Positions 31,528-43,144 of a stretch of 64,000 bases of DNA are shown here, piece after piece. Below the pieces are notes generated by a model. It was not told where the DNA came from and ran no database searches. It saw only the letters and a list, made by a program, of their open reading frames with translations. The DNA is from Janthinobacterium sp. Marseille (lineage in GTDB: Bacteria; Pseudomonadota; Gammaproteobacteria; Burkholderiales; Burkholderiaceae_D): contig NC_009659.1 of assembly GCF_000013625.1 (NCBI RefSeq), positions 2,418,001 through 2,482,000 of the forward strand. Direction: 5' to 3'. Positions within the stretch are counted from its first letter, which is position 1. Every line of letters starts with the position of its first letter. The translations under genes and the position numbers were made by a program.

Positions 31528-32625
31528 TTAACGGCTGCCGGGAATCGGTGGCGGCGTCACGACAACGTCGCCGCACTGCGCGCGATGACGCAAGGCGTGA
31601 TCCATCAACACCAGCGCCAGCATGGATTCGGCAATCGGCGTTGCCCGGATGCCGACGCAAGGATCATGGCGCCCCAGGGTTTCCACCATCACCGGATTAC
31701 CGGCCTTGTCGATCGAATGGCGTGCGGTACGAATACTGGAAGTCGGCTTGATCGCAATCGAAGCCGTGATGTTCTGGCCGGTAGAGATACCGCCGAGGAT
31801 GCCGCCCGAATGATTGGTGGCAAAACCTTCCGGCGTCAGTTCGTCACCGTGCTCGGTACCCTTTTGCGCTACCGACTTGAAGCCCGCCCCGATCTCGACA
31901 CCCTTCACTGCATTAATCCCCATCAGGGCGAATGCAATTTCCGCATCCAGCTTGTCGTAAATCGGTTCGCCCAGGCCAACCGGTACGTTTTCGGCAACGA
32001 CATCGATGCGTGCGCCGCAGGAATCGCCATTCTTGCGCAAGTCATCCATATACGCTTCCAGTTGCGGCAGGATGCTCGCATTGGCGGAAAAGAAAGGATT
32101 CTCAGTTACATGACGCCAATCTTCAAACGGGATCTCGATATCGCCCAATTGGCTCATGCAGCCTTTGAAGGTAGTGCCGTATTTTTCGAACAACCACTTC
32201 TTCGCAATCGCACCGGCACCGACTACCGGCGCAGTCAGGCGCGCCGACGAGCGTCCGCCACCACGCGGGTCGCGGATGCCGTACTTATGCCAATACGTGT
32301 AATCCGCATGGCCGGGACGGAAGGTTTCGGTAATATTGCCGTAGTCCTTGCTGCGTTGGTCTTCATTGCGGATCAGCAGGGCAATCGGCGTCCCCGTGGT
32401 TTTACCCTGGTACACGCCGGACAGGATTTCCACCGTATCGGACTCCTGGCGCTGCGTCACATGGCGCGAAGTGCCCGGCTTGCGCCGGTCCAATTCAGGC
32501 TGAATGTCAACTTCTGACAACACCATGCCGGGGGGGCAACCGTCGATTACGCAGCCTATGGCCGGACCGTGGGATTCGCCGAAAGTGGTGACAGTAAAGA
32601 GTGTTCCAAAAGTATTGCCGGACAT
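31528..32625 (-). CDS. aroC: chorismate synthase
   Basis: AroC converts EPSP to chorismate with reduced FMN, the last shared step of aromatic synthesis. The 365-residue protein starts [20 protein letters not shown] and contains [25 protein letters not shown] and [14 protein letters not shown] signatures. Chorismate then supplies the tryptophan branch at 19001-21868. Confidence 0.97.
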   Translation of the reverse strand: MSGNTFGTLFTVTTFGESHGPAIGCVIDGCPPGMVLSEVDIQPELDRRKPGTSRHVTQRQESDTVEILSGVYQGKTTGTPIALLIRNEDQRSKDYGNITETFRPGHADYTYWHKYGIRDPRGGGRSSARLTAPVVGAGAIAKKWLFEKYGTTFKGCMSQLGDIEIPFEDWRHVTENPFFSANASILPQLEAYMDDLRKNGDSCGARIDVVAENVPVGLGEPIYDKLDAEIAFALMGINAVKGVEIGAGFKSVAQKGTEHGDELTPEGFATNHSGGILGGISTGQNITASIAIKPTSSIRTARHSIDKAGNPVMVETLGRHDPCVGIRATPIAESMLALVLMDHALRHRAQCGDVVVTPPPIPGSR

Positions 32626-32768
32626 GATTGATGGTTATGAGCTAAATAAAGTAGTCATTCTACCAGTGGACAGAAAACAATTAGTTCTAGAAAAATCATT
32701 GCCTCAGGACAAATCGATGTGCAATATACGGTTTCCAAATCAGAATAACCAATCTCGGAGAAGGCACC

Positions 32769-35006
32769 ATGAGCAAGTCGGTCAGCCATAGCGAGGATGA
32801 CCTTGTATTTCTGGATAAAACGGTGCGTGTGTCCGGCGACTATAAAATAAATGCAAACAAGGATGTATGGCAGGTACTGATCGTCGGCGCTGACGCCGAT
32901 GTTCACTCCGCTACTACTTTTGCGCTCAGCAACGTAGAAATACAGAATCGGCCTCTGGTGTTTTTGCACGCCCATTCGATGCAGCAAGCCCGGGATATTC
33001 TGGTAAAAGAAACACATATCGCAGTGATCCTGCTGGACCTGTCCGTCGGACAACGCGACGAAGGCCTGCAACTCGTGCATCACATACGTAATGTATTGCA
33101 TCGTGCCGAAGTCCGCATCATCCTGAGCACGACCAGGCATGACGATGTTCCCACGATTGACGCCATCCAGCAGTTCGACATCAATGACTGCAAAATCAAA
33201 TCCGAACTGACCCGCATCAAGCTCTACACAGTCGTCACCACGGCGGTCCGTTCTTACGAACAGATCTGCACCATCAATTCGAGCAGCAGCGGACTGGATA
33301 TGATCCTGCGCGCCAGCACCGAACTGATGGCCCTGCAAACCCTGGAAGAATTCGCCACCGGCGTGGTGGTACAGATATCGCGCCTGCTTGGCGTGCCGCC
33401 GGATGGCCTGTTCTGCGTGCAGGAACAATTACACAATCAGGAAAATGCCTTGTTCGTGGTGGCGGCGGCAGGCCGCTTTGGCGACCTGATCAATCATCCG
33501 CTGTCCTCGATTGAAGACTTGAGCATAGACCGCACGCTGACGCGGGCCTTGAAAGAACGACGAAATATCCACGGCCGTGAATTCAGTGCACTGCATTTCA
33601 CCGGTAATGCCTCCAGTAATTTTGCAGCATTCTTCCGTACCGGCCGACCGCTAACCGAAATCGAACTGCGTCTGTTGGAAGTGTTTTGCAGCAATATCTC
33701 AGTTGGCCTCTCGAATATCACGCTTGTCACCCGCCTGCATAATTCCGCCTTTTACGATTCGCTGACCAAGTTGCCGAATCGTACCCGCCTCAAGGAAATC
33801 ATCGACGACAGCCTGTCTTCCAGCAAGGAATTGCCCAGCACACTGGCGCTGATCGATATCGATCACTTTGCAGAAACCAATGACACGCTCGGCCATCAAT
33901 TCGGTGACCTGCTCTTGCTGTCGGTGGCGACACGCCTGCAATCACGTCTTGGTGACCGGCTCATCGTGGCGCGTGTCGGCGGCGACACCTTTGGCGTACT
34001 CGGCGATGACAGCCAGGTCAATCCGGCGGCAGTGCTGGCACAATTCGAACGGCCATTCAGCATAGACGGCCAGGATGTGCAATTGTCAGCCACCGTCGGC
34101 CTGGTGCGCTTATCCGAACATGAAGGACGCGGTGTTGAAGCCCTGAAGAATGCACATATCGCACTCAAGCGCGCCAAGCTGCAGCAACGCACCGGCCATC
34201 TGTATTTCTCGCGCAATATGGGCATCGATATACGCGAGCGCGTGAATATGATGCACGCCTTGCGTACGGCCTTTGAAGAAAGACGCTTAACCGTTGTCTA
34301 TCAACCGCAAATTGATATGGTGACGCGCCAGCCGGTCGGCGCCGAAGCGCTCTTGCGCTGGACCACCGAAGACGGTTCGATGATTTCACCGAACCGCTTC
34401 ATTCCGATTGCCGAATACTCGGGCCTGATCATCGAACTCGGCGAATGGGTCTTGCGCCAGGCCTGCCAGGAATTGGTACGCATTCAGAGCCTCGGCTTCG
34501 CCGACTTCATGGTGTCGGTCAATGTCTCGCAAGTGCAATTCCGCCACCCGCATTTCCTCAGCATGTTGCGCAAAGCCTTGCATGACACCAATGCACCTGC
34601 CCATTGCGTAGAGCTGGAAATCACTGAATCGATGGCGATGGAAGAACCGGATGCATTGATCAAACTATTGGATCAGATTACGGCCACCGGCGTCAGCATT
34701 GCAATTGACGATTTCGGTACCGGCTTCTCATCGCTCAGCCATTTGCAAAAGTTAAGCGTGGACCGCCTCAAAATCGATCGTGCCTTCGTTACTGAAATCA
34801 CCGACTCCTCGCGCGGCAGCAGCATAGCCGAAATGATTATCCAACTGGGCCGCAACCTGGAACTGGATGTGATTGCCGAAGGCGTGGAAGATGAAAGACA
34901 GGCAGCCATCCTGACCGAACTCGGCTGCCCCCTGGGCCAGGGCTATCTGTTCGCCAAACCCATGAGTGCAGAGGCATTGCATAGCTGGTTAGGTACACAC
35001 AAATAA
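32769..35006 (+). CDS. REC-DUF3369-GGDEF-EAL c-di-GMP regulator with degenerate GGDEF
   Basis: The 745-residue cytoplasmic protein has four parts. Residues 33-150 are receiver-like, with Asp90 at the phosphoacceptor place (VILLDLS). Residues 160-320 are a DUF3369 sensor domain with a GAF-like look. Residues 325-485 are a GGDEF domain whose signature reads GGDTF (404-408): Thr replaces the catalytic Glu, so cyclase activity is probably lost, though GTP binding may remain. Residues 495-740 are an EAL domain with EALLRW (526) and DDFGTGFSSL intact, so the protein is probably a phosphodiesterase. A ribosome site GGAGAAG precedes the ATG. No adjacent histidine kinase is seen. Confidence 0.92.
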   Translation: MSKSVSHSEDDLVFLDKTVRVSGDYKINANKDVWQVLIVGADADVHSATTFALSNVEIQNRPLVFLHAHSMQQARDILVKETHIAVILLDLSVGQRDEGLQLVHHIRNVLHRAEVRIILSTTRHDDVPTIDAIQQFDINDCKIKSELTRIKLYTVVTTAVRSYEQICTINSSSSGLDMILRASTELMALQTLEEFATGVVVQISRLLGVPPDGLFCVQEQLHNQENALFVVAAAGRFGDLINHPLSSIEDLSIDRTLTRALKERRNIHGREFSALHFTGNASSNFAAFFRTGRPLTEIELRLLEVFCSNISVGLSNITLVTRLHNSAFYDSLTKLPNRTRLKEIIDDSLSSSKELPSTLALIDIDHFAETNDTLGHQFGDLLLLSVATRLQSRLGDRLIVARVGGDTFGVLGDDSQVNPAAVLAQFERPFSIDGQDVQLSATVGLVRLSEHEGRGVEALKNAHIALKRAKLQQRTGHLYFSRNMGIDIRERVNMMHALRTAFEERRLTVVYQPQIDMVTRQPVGAEALLRWTTEDGSMISPNRFIPIAEYSGLIIELGEWVLRQACQELVRIQSLGFADFMVSVNVSQVQFRHPHFLSMLRKALHDTNAPAHCVELEITESMAMEEPDALIKLLDQITATGVSIAIDDFGTGFSSLSHLQKLSVDRLKIDRAFVTEITDSSRGSSIAEMIIQLGRNLELDVIAEGVEDERQAAILTELGCPLGQGYLFAKPMSAEALHSWLGTHK

Positions 35007-35027
35007 GGCGAGGTAGCGCCCTTCCTG

Positions 35028-36914
35028 TCACTTGCGTGCCCCACGCAGACGGGCCACTTTCTCACGCAAAATTTCCGGCGTCACTTCGGCTGCCACCATA
35101 GGCTGGCCCACCGCCAATTCCAGTTTGCCGAATGGTCCGCTGCGGAAAGAACGCTGGAAAGGATTGTCGGCGCTACGTGTCCACAAGCTGCCCCATAAAC
35201 CACGCAAGGCCATCGGAATCACCGGTACCGGCGTTCGTTCCAGTATCTTCATGATGCCGCCTTTGAATTCATTCAATTCGCCATCATGTGTCAACTTCCC
35301 TTCCGGGAAGATACACACCAGCTCACCTCGTTCCAATGCGCGCGCAATGCTGCCGTATGCGGCTTCCATTACGACCGGATCTTCGCTGGCCGGTGCAATC
35401 GGAATCGCACGCACAGCTTTGAACAAAGTCGACAGCACCGGTATCTTGAAGATCCGGTGATCCATCACGAAACGCAAAGGACGCGGGCTGGCTGCCAGGA
35501 TCACGATCGCATCCATATAGCTGACGTGGTTGCACACCAGGATCGCACCGCCCTCATCCGGGATACGCTCGGCATTGAAAGTGCGCACCCGGTGCGTGCT
35601 ATGCAACATCAGCCACGCCAGGAAGCGCAGCAGGAATTCCGGCACCACGGTAAAAATATACAGGGTAACCAGCGCATTCAGGATTGCCGTCACCATGAAT
35701 AGCTGCGGAATGCTCAAACCCATGTTCAGCAAAACCATCGCCAACAATGCCGCCACCACCATGAATATCGCATTCAGGATATTCATGCCGGCTATCGTGC
35801 GCGACATATGTTGCGGATCGCAGCGCGTCTGTATCAGCGCAAACAGGGGCACGATGTACAAGCCGCCAAAAACACCGATCAGCAGGAAGTCCAGCAGGAT
35901 ACGTATGCTGCCCTGCTGCTGCACAAAACCGGCAATATCGACCAGGCTGGTATTGGTATAGCTGCTGCTTGCCAGGAACAGGTCAAAGCCGAAAACCGTC
36001 AAACCGATCGCGCCGAATGGCACCAGGCCGATTTCAACCTTGTGGCCGGACAGGCGCTCACACAACAAGGAACCGGTACCTATGCCAAGCGAAAAAATCG
36101 TCAGCAACAAAACAAAAATGCCGTGGTCGCCATGCAAATATTCTTTCGCATAGAGCGGGAATTGTGCGAGCAGGATGGCACCGTAAAACCAGAACCAGGA
36201 ATTCGCCAGCATCGATAAAAAGACCGGGCGGTTCTGGCTGGAGTAGCGAATATTGCGTACCGTTTCCGTCGCCAGGTTCCAATTGATCTTCAGTTCAGGT
36301 GCGGGTGCCGGCGACAGCGGAATCGCACGACTGGCCAGCCAGCCGGCACAGGCAATCGCGATCGTGCCGCCCGCCACCAGCTCTATGCCCCACGGCTTGT
36401 GCAAGACCAGCACCGCACCCAGCACTTCACCCAGCAAGATGCCGACAAAGGTCCCCATCTCGACTAGGCCATTCCCGCCAACCAATTCATCCGGTGCCAG
36501 TTTTTGCGGCAGGTAGGCATACTTCACCGGGCCGAACAAAGCCGAGTGCAAGCCCATGCCGGCGACGGCCGCTATCAACAACCACAAATCCTGCCGCATC
36601 CAGCCCACTGCCGCCATCAGCATGATGGCGATTTCCAGCAATTTGATGTAACGCACGAGGCCGGACTTTTCAAACTTGTCGGCCAGTTGCCCGGCAATCG
36701 CCGAAAACAATACGAAAGGCAGGATGAACAAACCCGGGATCAGATTGTTCAGGAAGCCCCGGTCCATCGTGGTCCAGCTCAAGGCTTCAAAAGTCAGCAC
36801 CGTCAGCAAGGCGGTCTTGAAGACATTGTCGTTAAACGCGCCGAAAAATTGCGCCCAGAAAAATGGCGCGAAACGCCTTTGTGTGAGCAATTTGAATTGA
36901 CTGGGTTTACGCAT
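35028..36914 (-). CDS. MFS transporter-acyltransferase fusion (LplT-Aas-like lysophospholipid handling)
   Basis: The 628-residue protein joins two functions. Residues 1-400 are an MFS permease with about 12 spans (FNDNVFKTAL, LPFVLFSAIAGQLADKF), close to LplT lysophospholipid flippases. Residues 425-628 are a glycerolipid acyltransferase of the PlsC type: NHVSYMD (HX4D), FVMDHRIF, FPEGKLTHDG. Together they could flip lysophospholipids inward and re-acylate them. The AMP-binding acyl-ACP synthetase domain of full Aas fusions is absent. Start ATG at 36914 is chosen; a GTG at 36923 is possible. It converges on the c-di-GMP gene (21-base gap). Confidence 0.9.
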   Translation of the reverse strand: MRKPSQFKLLTQRRFAPFFWAQFFGAFNDNVFKTALLTVLTFEALSWTTMDRGFLNNLIPGLFILPFVLFSAIAGQLADKFEKSGLVRYIKLLEIAIMLMAAVGWMRQDLWLLIAAVAGMGLHSALFGPVKYAYLPQKLAPDELVGGNGLVEMGTFVGILLGEVLGAVLVLHKPWGIELVAGGTIAIACAGWLASRAIPLSPAPAPELKINWNLATETVRNIRYSSQNRPVFLSMLANSWFWFYGAILLAQFPLYAKEYLHGDHGIFVLLLTIFSLGIGTGSLLCERLSGHKVEIGLVPFGAIGLTVFGFDLFLASSSYTNTSLVDIAGFVQQQGSIRILLDFLLIGVFGGLYIVPLFALIQTRCDPQHMSRTIAGMNILNAIFMVVAALLAMVLLNMGLSIPQLFMVTAILNALVTLYIFTVVPEFLLRFLAWLMLHSTHRVRTFNAERIPDEGGAILVCNHVSYMDAIVILAASPRPLRFVMDHRIFKIPVLSTLFKAVRAIPIAPASEDPVVMEAAYGSIARALERGELVCIFPEGKLTHDGELNEFKGGIMKILERTPVPVIPMALRGLWGSLWTRSADNPFQRSFRSGPFGKLELAVGQPMVAAEVTPEILREKVARLRGARK

Positions 36915-37010
36915 GGAGGTCACGGAATGTCTTCAAATAATGGATACGAAAATGCAGGCGCGCTACATACGCTTGCTCAATATCAGGCGATTGTAAGGGA
37001 TACAGATGAC

Positions 37011-37043
37011 AAAAAGCCGCGCGCGCATCCAAACGGATACGCG
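37011..37043 (-). terminator. terminator downstream of the CBS-domain gene
   Basis: On the minus strand the stem CGCGTATCC / GGATGCGCG (one G-T pair) with a GTTT loop is followed by a short GC stretch and TTTTT. It lies 30 bases past the CBS gene stop. Confidence 0.65.
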
Positions 37044-37072
37044 AACGGCCTTTTATGTGACGGGCTTGCTGC

Positions 37073-37528
37073 CTAACCGTCTTGTTCGTTGGCGACTGCC
37101 GGCCAATCCTGGATATAGGATTTCAGCATTTTGTTTTCAAAGCTTTGCGCTTCGAGCACGGCCTTCGCCACGTCATAGAAAGAGATGACCCCGACCAGGA
37201 TTTTGCCATCCAGTACCGGCACATAACGCGCGTGCTTTTCCAGCATCAGTCGTCGCACCTCGTTGATTTCGGCATCGGATGTAATCGTCATCGGATGTTT
37301 ATCCATATAACGACGCACGCTATCGCTGCCTACCGCGCCACCATTCGCATGGATGGTGGCCATGACTTCGCGGAAAGTCAGCATACCGATCAGGTTGCCC
37401 GCCTCCATCACAACCAGGGAACCGATGTCTTTTTCCGCCATCGCATTGACCGCGTCAAGCATCGGACTATCTGGTGTCACCGTGAAGAGAATGTTTCCTT
37501 TTACTTTAAGTATTTCGGATACTTTCAT
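37073..37528 (-). CDS. tandem CBS-domain protein
   Basis: The ATG at 37528 (GAGGAC upstream) gives 151 residues made of two CBS motifs (about 10-65, ILFTVTPDSPMLDAVNAMAE; and 78-135, MTITSDAEINEVRRLMLEKH). A CBS pair usually binds an adenine nucleotide as an energy or ligand sensor. No effector domain is attached, so it must act on another protein. The 48 upstream open codons are rejected because the ribosome site and family start agree on 37528. Confidence 0.88.
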   Translation of the reverse strand: MKVSEILKVKGNILFTVTPDSPMLDAVNAMAEKDIGSLVVMEAGNLIGMLTFREVMATIHANGGAVGSDSVRRYMDKHPMTITSDAEINEVRRLMLEKHARYVPVLDGKILVGVISFYDVAKAVLEAQSFENKMLKSYIQDWPAVANEQDG

Positions 37529-38010
37529 GGGACCGTCCTCAAGAGTTATGGTTGTACTTCGGACACTTCCAATGTAGCTCAAGCCTTGGAAAAAATCCAC
37601 CATAGCATCTTTAGACCGGATAATCGGACAACACCCGTGAGAAAGTCGATTTTTTACGCTTTCATGCTCCACGCCAATAAGGCTTGCATAGTCATACTGC
37701 GAGGACTACCCTGAAGCTATGGAAGTCACAGGAGACTGTCATGAGTGTCATTGCACAAAAGACGTATCAATCGTTTCCGGAGTTCTATGCCGCTTATCTG
37801 ACAGGTCATTCCGACCGCAGGTCACGCCAGCTGCATTTCCTCGGCTCAACGCTCGCGATTATTTTCCTGACCGCACTGGCACTAACCGGGAATGTCTGGT
37901 GGCTGCTGGCTGCGATCCTGTCGTTTTATGGACTGGCATGGATAGGTCATTTCGGTTTTGAAAAAAACCGGCCCAGTTCCCTTAAACAGCCGCTGTACTC
38001 CTTTGCAGGA

Positions 38011-40034
<2,024 letters not shown>

Positions 40035-40035
<1 letters not shown>

Positions 40036-40427
40036 TGCAAAGCCAAGGGCAAAAAATCCTGCACCTGGGTGCACTCGGCAGCCTGCTGGCCCTGATCGTC
40101 CTGTGCATTGCGTGGGAAATGGTATTGGCACCGATACGCCCGAACGGCTCATGGCTGGTATTGAAGGTCATCCCGCTGCTGATTCCCTTGCACGGCATCT
40201 GGAAACGCAATCTGTATACGATGCAATGGTCGTCCATGCTCATCCTCTTGTTCTTCGCCGAAGGCATCGTGCGCGGCATGAGCGACACCGGCCTGTCAGC
40301 GATACTGGGCTGGATCGAAGTCGGCCTGGTGCTGGTCTTCTTTAGCTGCGTCGTCCTGTATTTGCGCCCTTACAAAAAGGCCGCGAAGGCCCTCACCAAA
40401 CAGGCGCTGCAAAAGGCCGCCAAATAA
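40035..40427 (+). CDS. DUF2069 membrane protein
   Basis: The 130-residue protein has four hydrophobic segments (about 9-28, 40-53, 63-82, 90-108) with basic linkers (HGIWKRNLYTMQWSSML) and a Lys/Ala-rich cytoplasmic tail. It fits DUF2069, small four-span proteins often behind wrbA in Burkholderiales. Function unknown. Start and stop codons overlap with both neighbours by one base (TGATG and TAATG), so the wrbA-DUF2069-oxidase genes are coupled. Confidence 0.85.
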
Positions 40428-41833
40428 TGGACGCCTTCCTCGATGCCTGCCGTCGTGCGATAGGCGCAACGCATGTATTGACCGAGGCTGCAGACACCGC
40501 CCCCTACCTGACCGACTGGCGGCGCCGTTTTACCGGCAAGGCACGCGCCGTACTCAAGCCGGCCGATACGCAGGAACTCGCGACTCTGGTACGCCTGTGC
40601 AATGAATATAAAGTGCCGATGGTGCCGCAAGGCGGCAATACCGGCCTGGTACTCGGCGGCATTCCGGATGAAAGCGGCACGGCGGCCATCCTCTCGCTGA
40701 CACGCCTCAATCGTATCCGTCATGTCGATCCGCTCAACAACACCGTGACCGTCGAAGCCGGTTGCATCCTGAAAAACATCCAGGCCGCAGCCAGCGATGC
40801 CGGCCGACTGTTTCCCTTGTCTCTGGCAGCCGAAGGCAGTTGCACCATAGGCGGCAATCTGTCGACCAATGCCGGCGGCACTGCAGTCCTGCGTTACGGC
40901 AACACCCGTGAACTCTGCCTCGGCCTGGAAGTCGTGACGCCGCAAGGCGACATCTGGCATGGCTTGCGCGGCTTGCGCAAGGACAATACCGGCTACGATT
41001 TGCGCGACCTATACATAGGAGCAGAAGGCACGCTGGGTTTTATCACCGCCGCGGTACTCAAACTCTTCCCGCAACCCAGGGCACAACTCACCGCACTCGC
41101 TGCACTGCGCACGCCGGATGATGCATTGCGACTACTGTCACTCGCACAAAGTTATTGTGTCTCCGCACTGACCGGTTTCGAATTGATGTCGGGCTTTTGC
41201 CTCAGGTTGGTCAATCGGCATTTCCCGGATATGCGCCTGCCGTTTGCGGAAGAGCATCCGCAATATGTATTGCTGGAGTTATCCGATAGCGAATCGGAAG
41301 AACATGCGCAAACCATGCTTGAGCATGTGATTAGCACGGCCATGCAACAAGACCTCATCCAGGATGCGATAGTCGCCCGCTCGCTTGCACAATCGAAAGC
41401 AATCTGGGACATCCGTGAACATATTCCATTGGCACAAGCTGCCGAAGGCAAGAATATCAAGCACGATGTCTCGCTCCCGATTTCGCGCATAGCTGACTTT
41501 ATCCGCACTACCGATGCCCTGCTGCAGCAAGCCTTCCCCGGTGCACGCATGGTGACTTTCGGTCATCTCGGCGATGGCAATCTGCATTACAACGTTGCGC
41601 ATCCGGAGCAGGAAACCGACCAGAGTTTTCTGCAAAAACAAACAGCAGTTAATCGTGTCGTGCACGACAGCGTGCATCAGCACGGTGGCTCCATCTCCGC
41701 TGAACACGGCATAGGTGCGTTGAAACGCACTGAAATCCTGCGTTACAAGTCGGATGTCGAAATGCAATTAATGCGCACGATCAAGCAGGCACTCGATCCA
41801 TTGAATTTGATGAATCCCGGCAAGCTCATCTAA
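40427..41833 (+). CDS. FAD-linked 2-hydroxyacid oxidoreductase (GlcD / D-2-hydroxyglutarate dehydrogenase type)
   Basis: The 468-residue protein has the N-terminal PCMH FAD-binding domain (VPQGGNTGLVLGG; GGNLSTNAGG; YIGAEGTLGFITA) and the C-terminal vanillyl-alcohol-oxidase-type domain (GHLGDGNLHYNV, SAEHGIGALKR). The His pattern fits enzymes that oxidise D-lactate, glycolate or D-2-hydroxyglutarate, passing electrons to an acceptor; the precise substrate cannot be decided. Overlaps the DUF2069 stop by one base. Confidence 0.92.
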   Translation: MDAFLDACRRAIGATHVLTEAADTAPYLTDWRRRFTGKARAVLKPADTQELATLVRLCNEYKVPMVPQGGNTGLVLGGIPDESGTAAILSLTRLNRIRHVDPLNNTVTVEAGCILKNIQAAASDAGRLFPLSLAAEGSCTIGGNLSTNAGGTAVLRYGNTRELCLGLEVVTPQGDIWHGLRGLRKDNTGYDLRDLYIGAEGTLGFITAAVLKLFPQPRAQLTALAALRTPDDALRLLSLAQSYCVSALTGFELMSGFCLRLVNRHFPDMRLPFAEEHPQYVLLELSDSESEEHAQTMLEHVISTAMQQDLIQDAIVARSLAQSKAIWDIREHIPLAQAAEGKNIKHDVSLPISRIADFIRTTDALLQQAFPGARMVTFGHLGDGNLHYNVAHPEQETDQSFLQKQTAVNRVVHDSVHQHGGSISAEHGIGALKRTEILRYKSDVEMQLMRTIKQALDPLNLMNPGKLI

Positions 41834-41867
41834 AGTGGCAAGGTCCTCCCAGACCTGTGAGCTTGCC

Positions 41868-42323
41868 ATGCCGTCCCTGCTGCTATCGTTTGCCCTCCTC
41901 TTCATGTCGCTGCCCGCGCTGGCAATTTACAAATGCGAATCCAACGGAAAAATCAGCTATAGCGATCTGCCTTGTACTGATGCCCGGGAAAATAGCAAAG
42001 CCAAAAGAATCGCTATCCCTCCTGCACCAGCCGACAGTTATATCGCACAAGAAAAATTGATGCAGGATAAAAAGGCCCTGCGAACGATAGAAGCTGATCG
42101 GCACAAAGAAAAAACAAGCGCGGAAAAAGAACGCCAACGGCGGTACAGGGAACAGGAAAGCAAAAGAAAGCGTTGCGCCAGTCTCGAACAGCGTGCGCGC
42201 TGGGCACAGGAAAACGTGGTTCGTAGCAACATCAAGAACATGTCGCGTGAACGACGCAAGGCACAACGCGCCACGGAAAAATATGAATTGGAATGCGGTC
42301 GGGAAATTCCTGTCATGCAGTAA
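41868..42323 (+). CDS. secreted DUF4124 protein
   Basis: From the ATG at 41868 there are 151 residues with a signal peptide (LLLSFALLFMSLPALA) followed by the DUF4124 core IYKCESNGKISYSDLPC, with two Cys that likely form a disulfide. The rest is a highly charged, Lys/Arg/Glu-rich helical tail. Role unknown; such proteins are common in the periplasm of betaproteobacteria. The upstream GTG at 41835 would bury the signal peptide and is rejected. Confidence 0.85.
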   Translation: MPSLLLSFALLFMSLPALAIYKCESNGKISYSDLPCTDARENSKAKRIAIPPAPADSYIAQEKLMQDKKALRTIEADRHKEKTSAEKERQRRYREQESKRKRCASLEQRARWAQENVVRSNIKNMSRERRKAQRATEKYELECGREIPVMQ

Positions 42324-42679
42324 AAAATACTGATCAAGACGAATTTGATCCATGTCAAACTGCGGTCACATAGCCTTGTTACGATACGGCCTTGCTCACC
42401 AAGAGTGGGCATGCCTTAGGGCCATTTAAGCAATGGTCGCTACTACCGGCGCTGGCGGTCGGGAAATATACCAGCACCAATACTGAAGACCTGCTGTCCC
42501 GCATGTTTTCCCAACTGAAAGAAAAGCTTCCTGCATGGCGCTCGATGCCGTTACACCAAGGCAGCGCAATATGCAGCTTGCGGCGACACGTGGTATAACA
42601 TTCACGTGACACTTCTTCGGTCAGCTTTGTAAACGGCTGTCACGAAACCCGCTGCTCAACCCACCTATCAGGAGGCTTC
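42324..42679. other. 356-base intergenic region with candidate regulatory site
   Basis: No convincing gene is seen. A 68-codon frame at 42392-42598 starts with TTG, lacks a ribosome site and resembles nothing I know. A candidate FNR/Anr-type site lies at 42345-42358 and a repeated CACGTG pair at about 42585-42610. Confidence 0.4.
42345..42385 (+). promoter_or_regulatory. candidate FNR/Anr/Dnr-type box with class II promoter
   Basis: TTGATCCATGTCAA (42345-42358) fits the TTGAT-N4-(A/G)TCAA pattern of oxygen-responsive Crp/Fnr-family regulators. A TACGAT -10-like hexamer (42380-42385) lies where a class II promoter, with the box centred near -41.5, would put it. The first good gene downstream is the 72-residue protein at 42680. 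Confidence 0.4.
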
Positions 42680-42898
42680 ATGAAAAGCATTGAAGAGTTC
42701 AACGTCAAAAGTCCATCCGGCAATGTCGTCATTCTGCAAAACATTGGCAAAGGCAGGACCTACCTGGATTTCGGCAGCACCAAACTCCCGCATGACTTCA
42801 TAGGCTACCGCGTCAAGTACACGGACAAGGTCGTAGAAGCACAAAAAGACGGTACATTCAAAATCAAGGGTAGCCCTGATAGCTACAGCCGGATCTAG
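42680..42898 (+). CDS. hypothetical protein (72 aa)
   Basis: I do not recognise the family. The product is a small soluble protein, slightly basic, with a likely beta-rich fold (SPSGNVVILQNIG, RTYLDFGSTKL, GYRVKYTDKVV, GTFKIKGS). A strong ribosome site (AGGAGG) six bases before the ATG supports translation. It stands alone between the DUF4124 gene and catalase, 246 bases before the latter. Confidence 0.65.
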   Translation: MKSIEEFNVKSPSGNVVILQNIGKGRTYLDFGSTKLPHDFIGYRVKYTDKVVEAQKDGTFKIKGSPDSYSRI

Positions 42899-43144
42899 CT
42901 AAAAGCATGCGACCTTAGGATACGTCCTGCGTTACCGGCAAGGTCGCAAACATCACCTCCACCCTCATCGTTTCCGCAGTGCCACATGCTTGCGGTAGGA
43001 TTTTGCGCGCATTGTTTTATGCCTGTTTTTCGCAGCCAAAAGATATCTAAATACCCCTACTGGCAGTGATAGAATCAAACGGCATTTCTACTGCAATCCG
43101 GATTTCCTACCTAAGTACCACCCGTACATATCAAGGAGGTTTCT

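Noticed and set aside
42392..42598. 68-codon plus-strand frame
   Set aside because: Starts with TTG without a ribosome site; no recognisable product.
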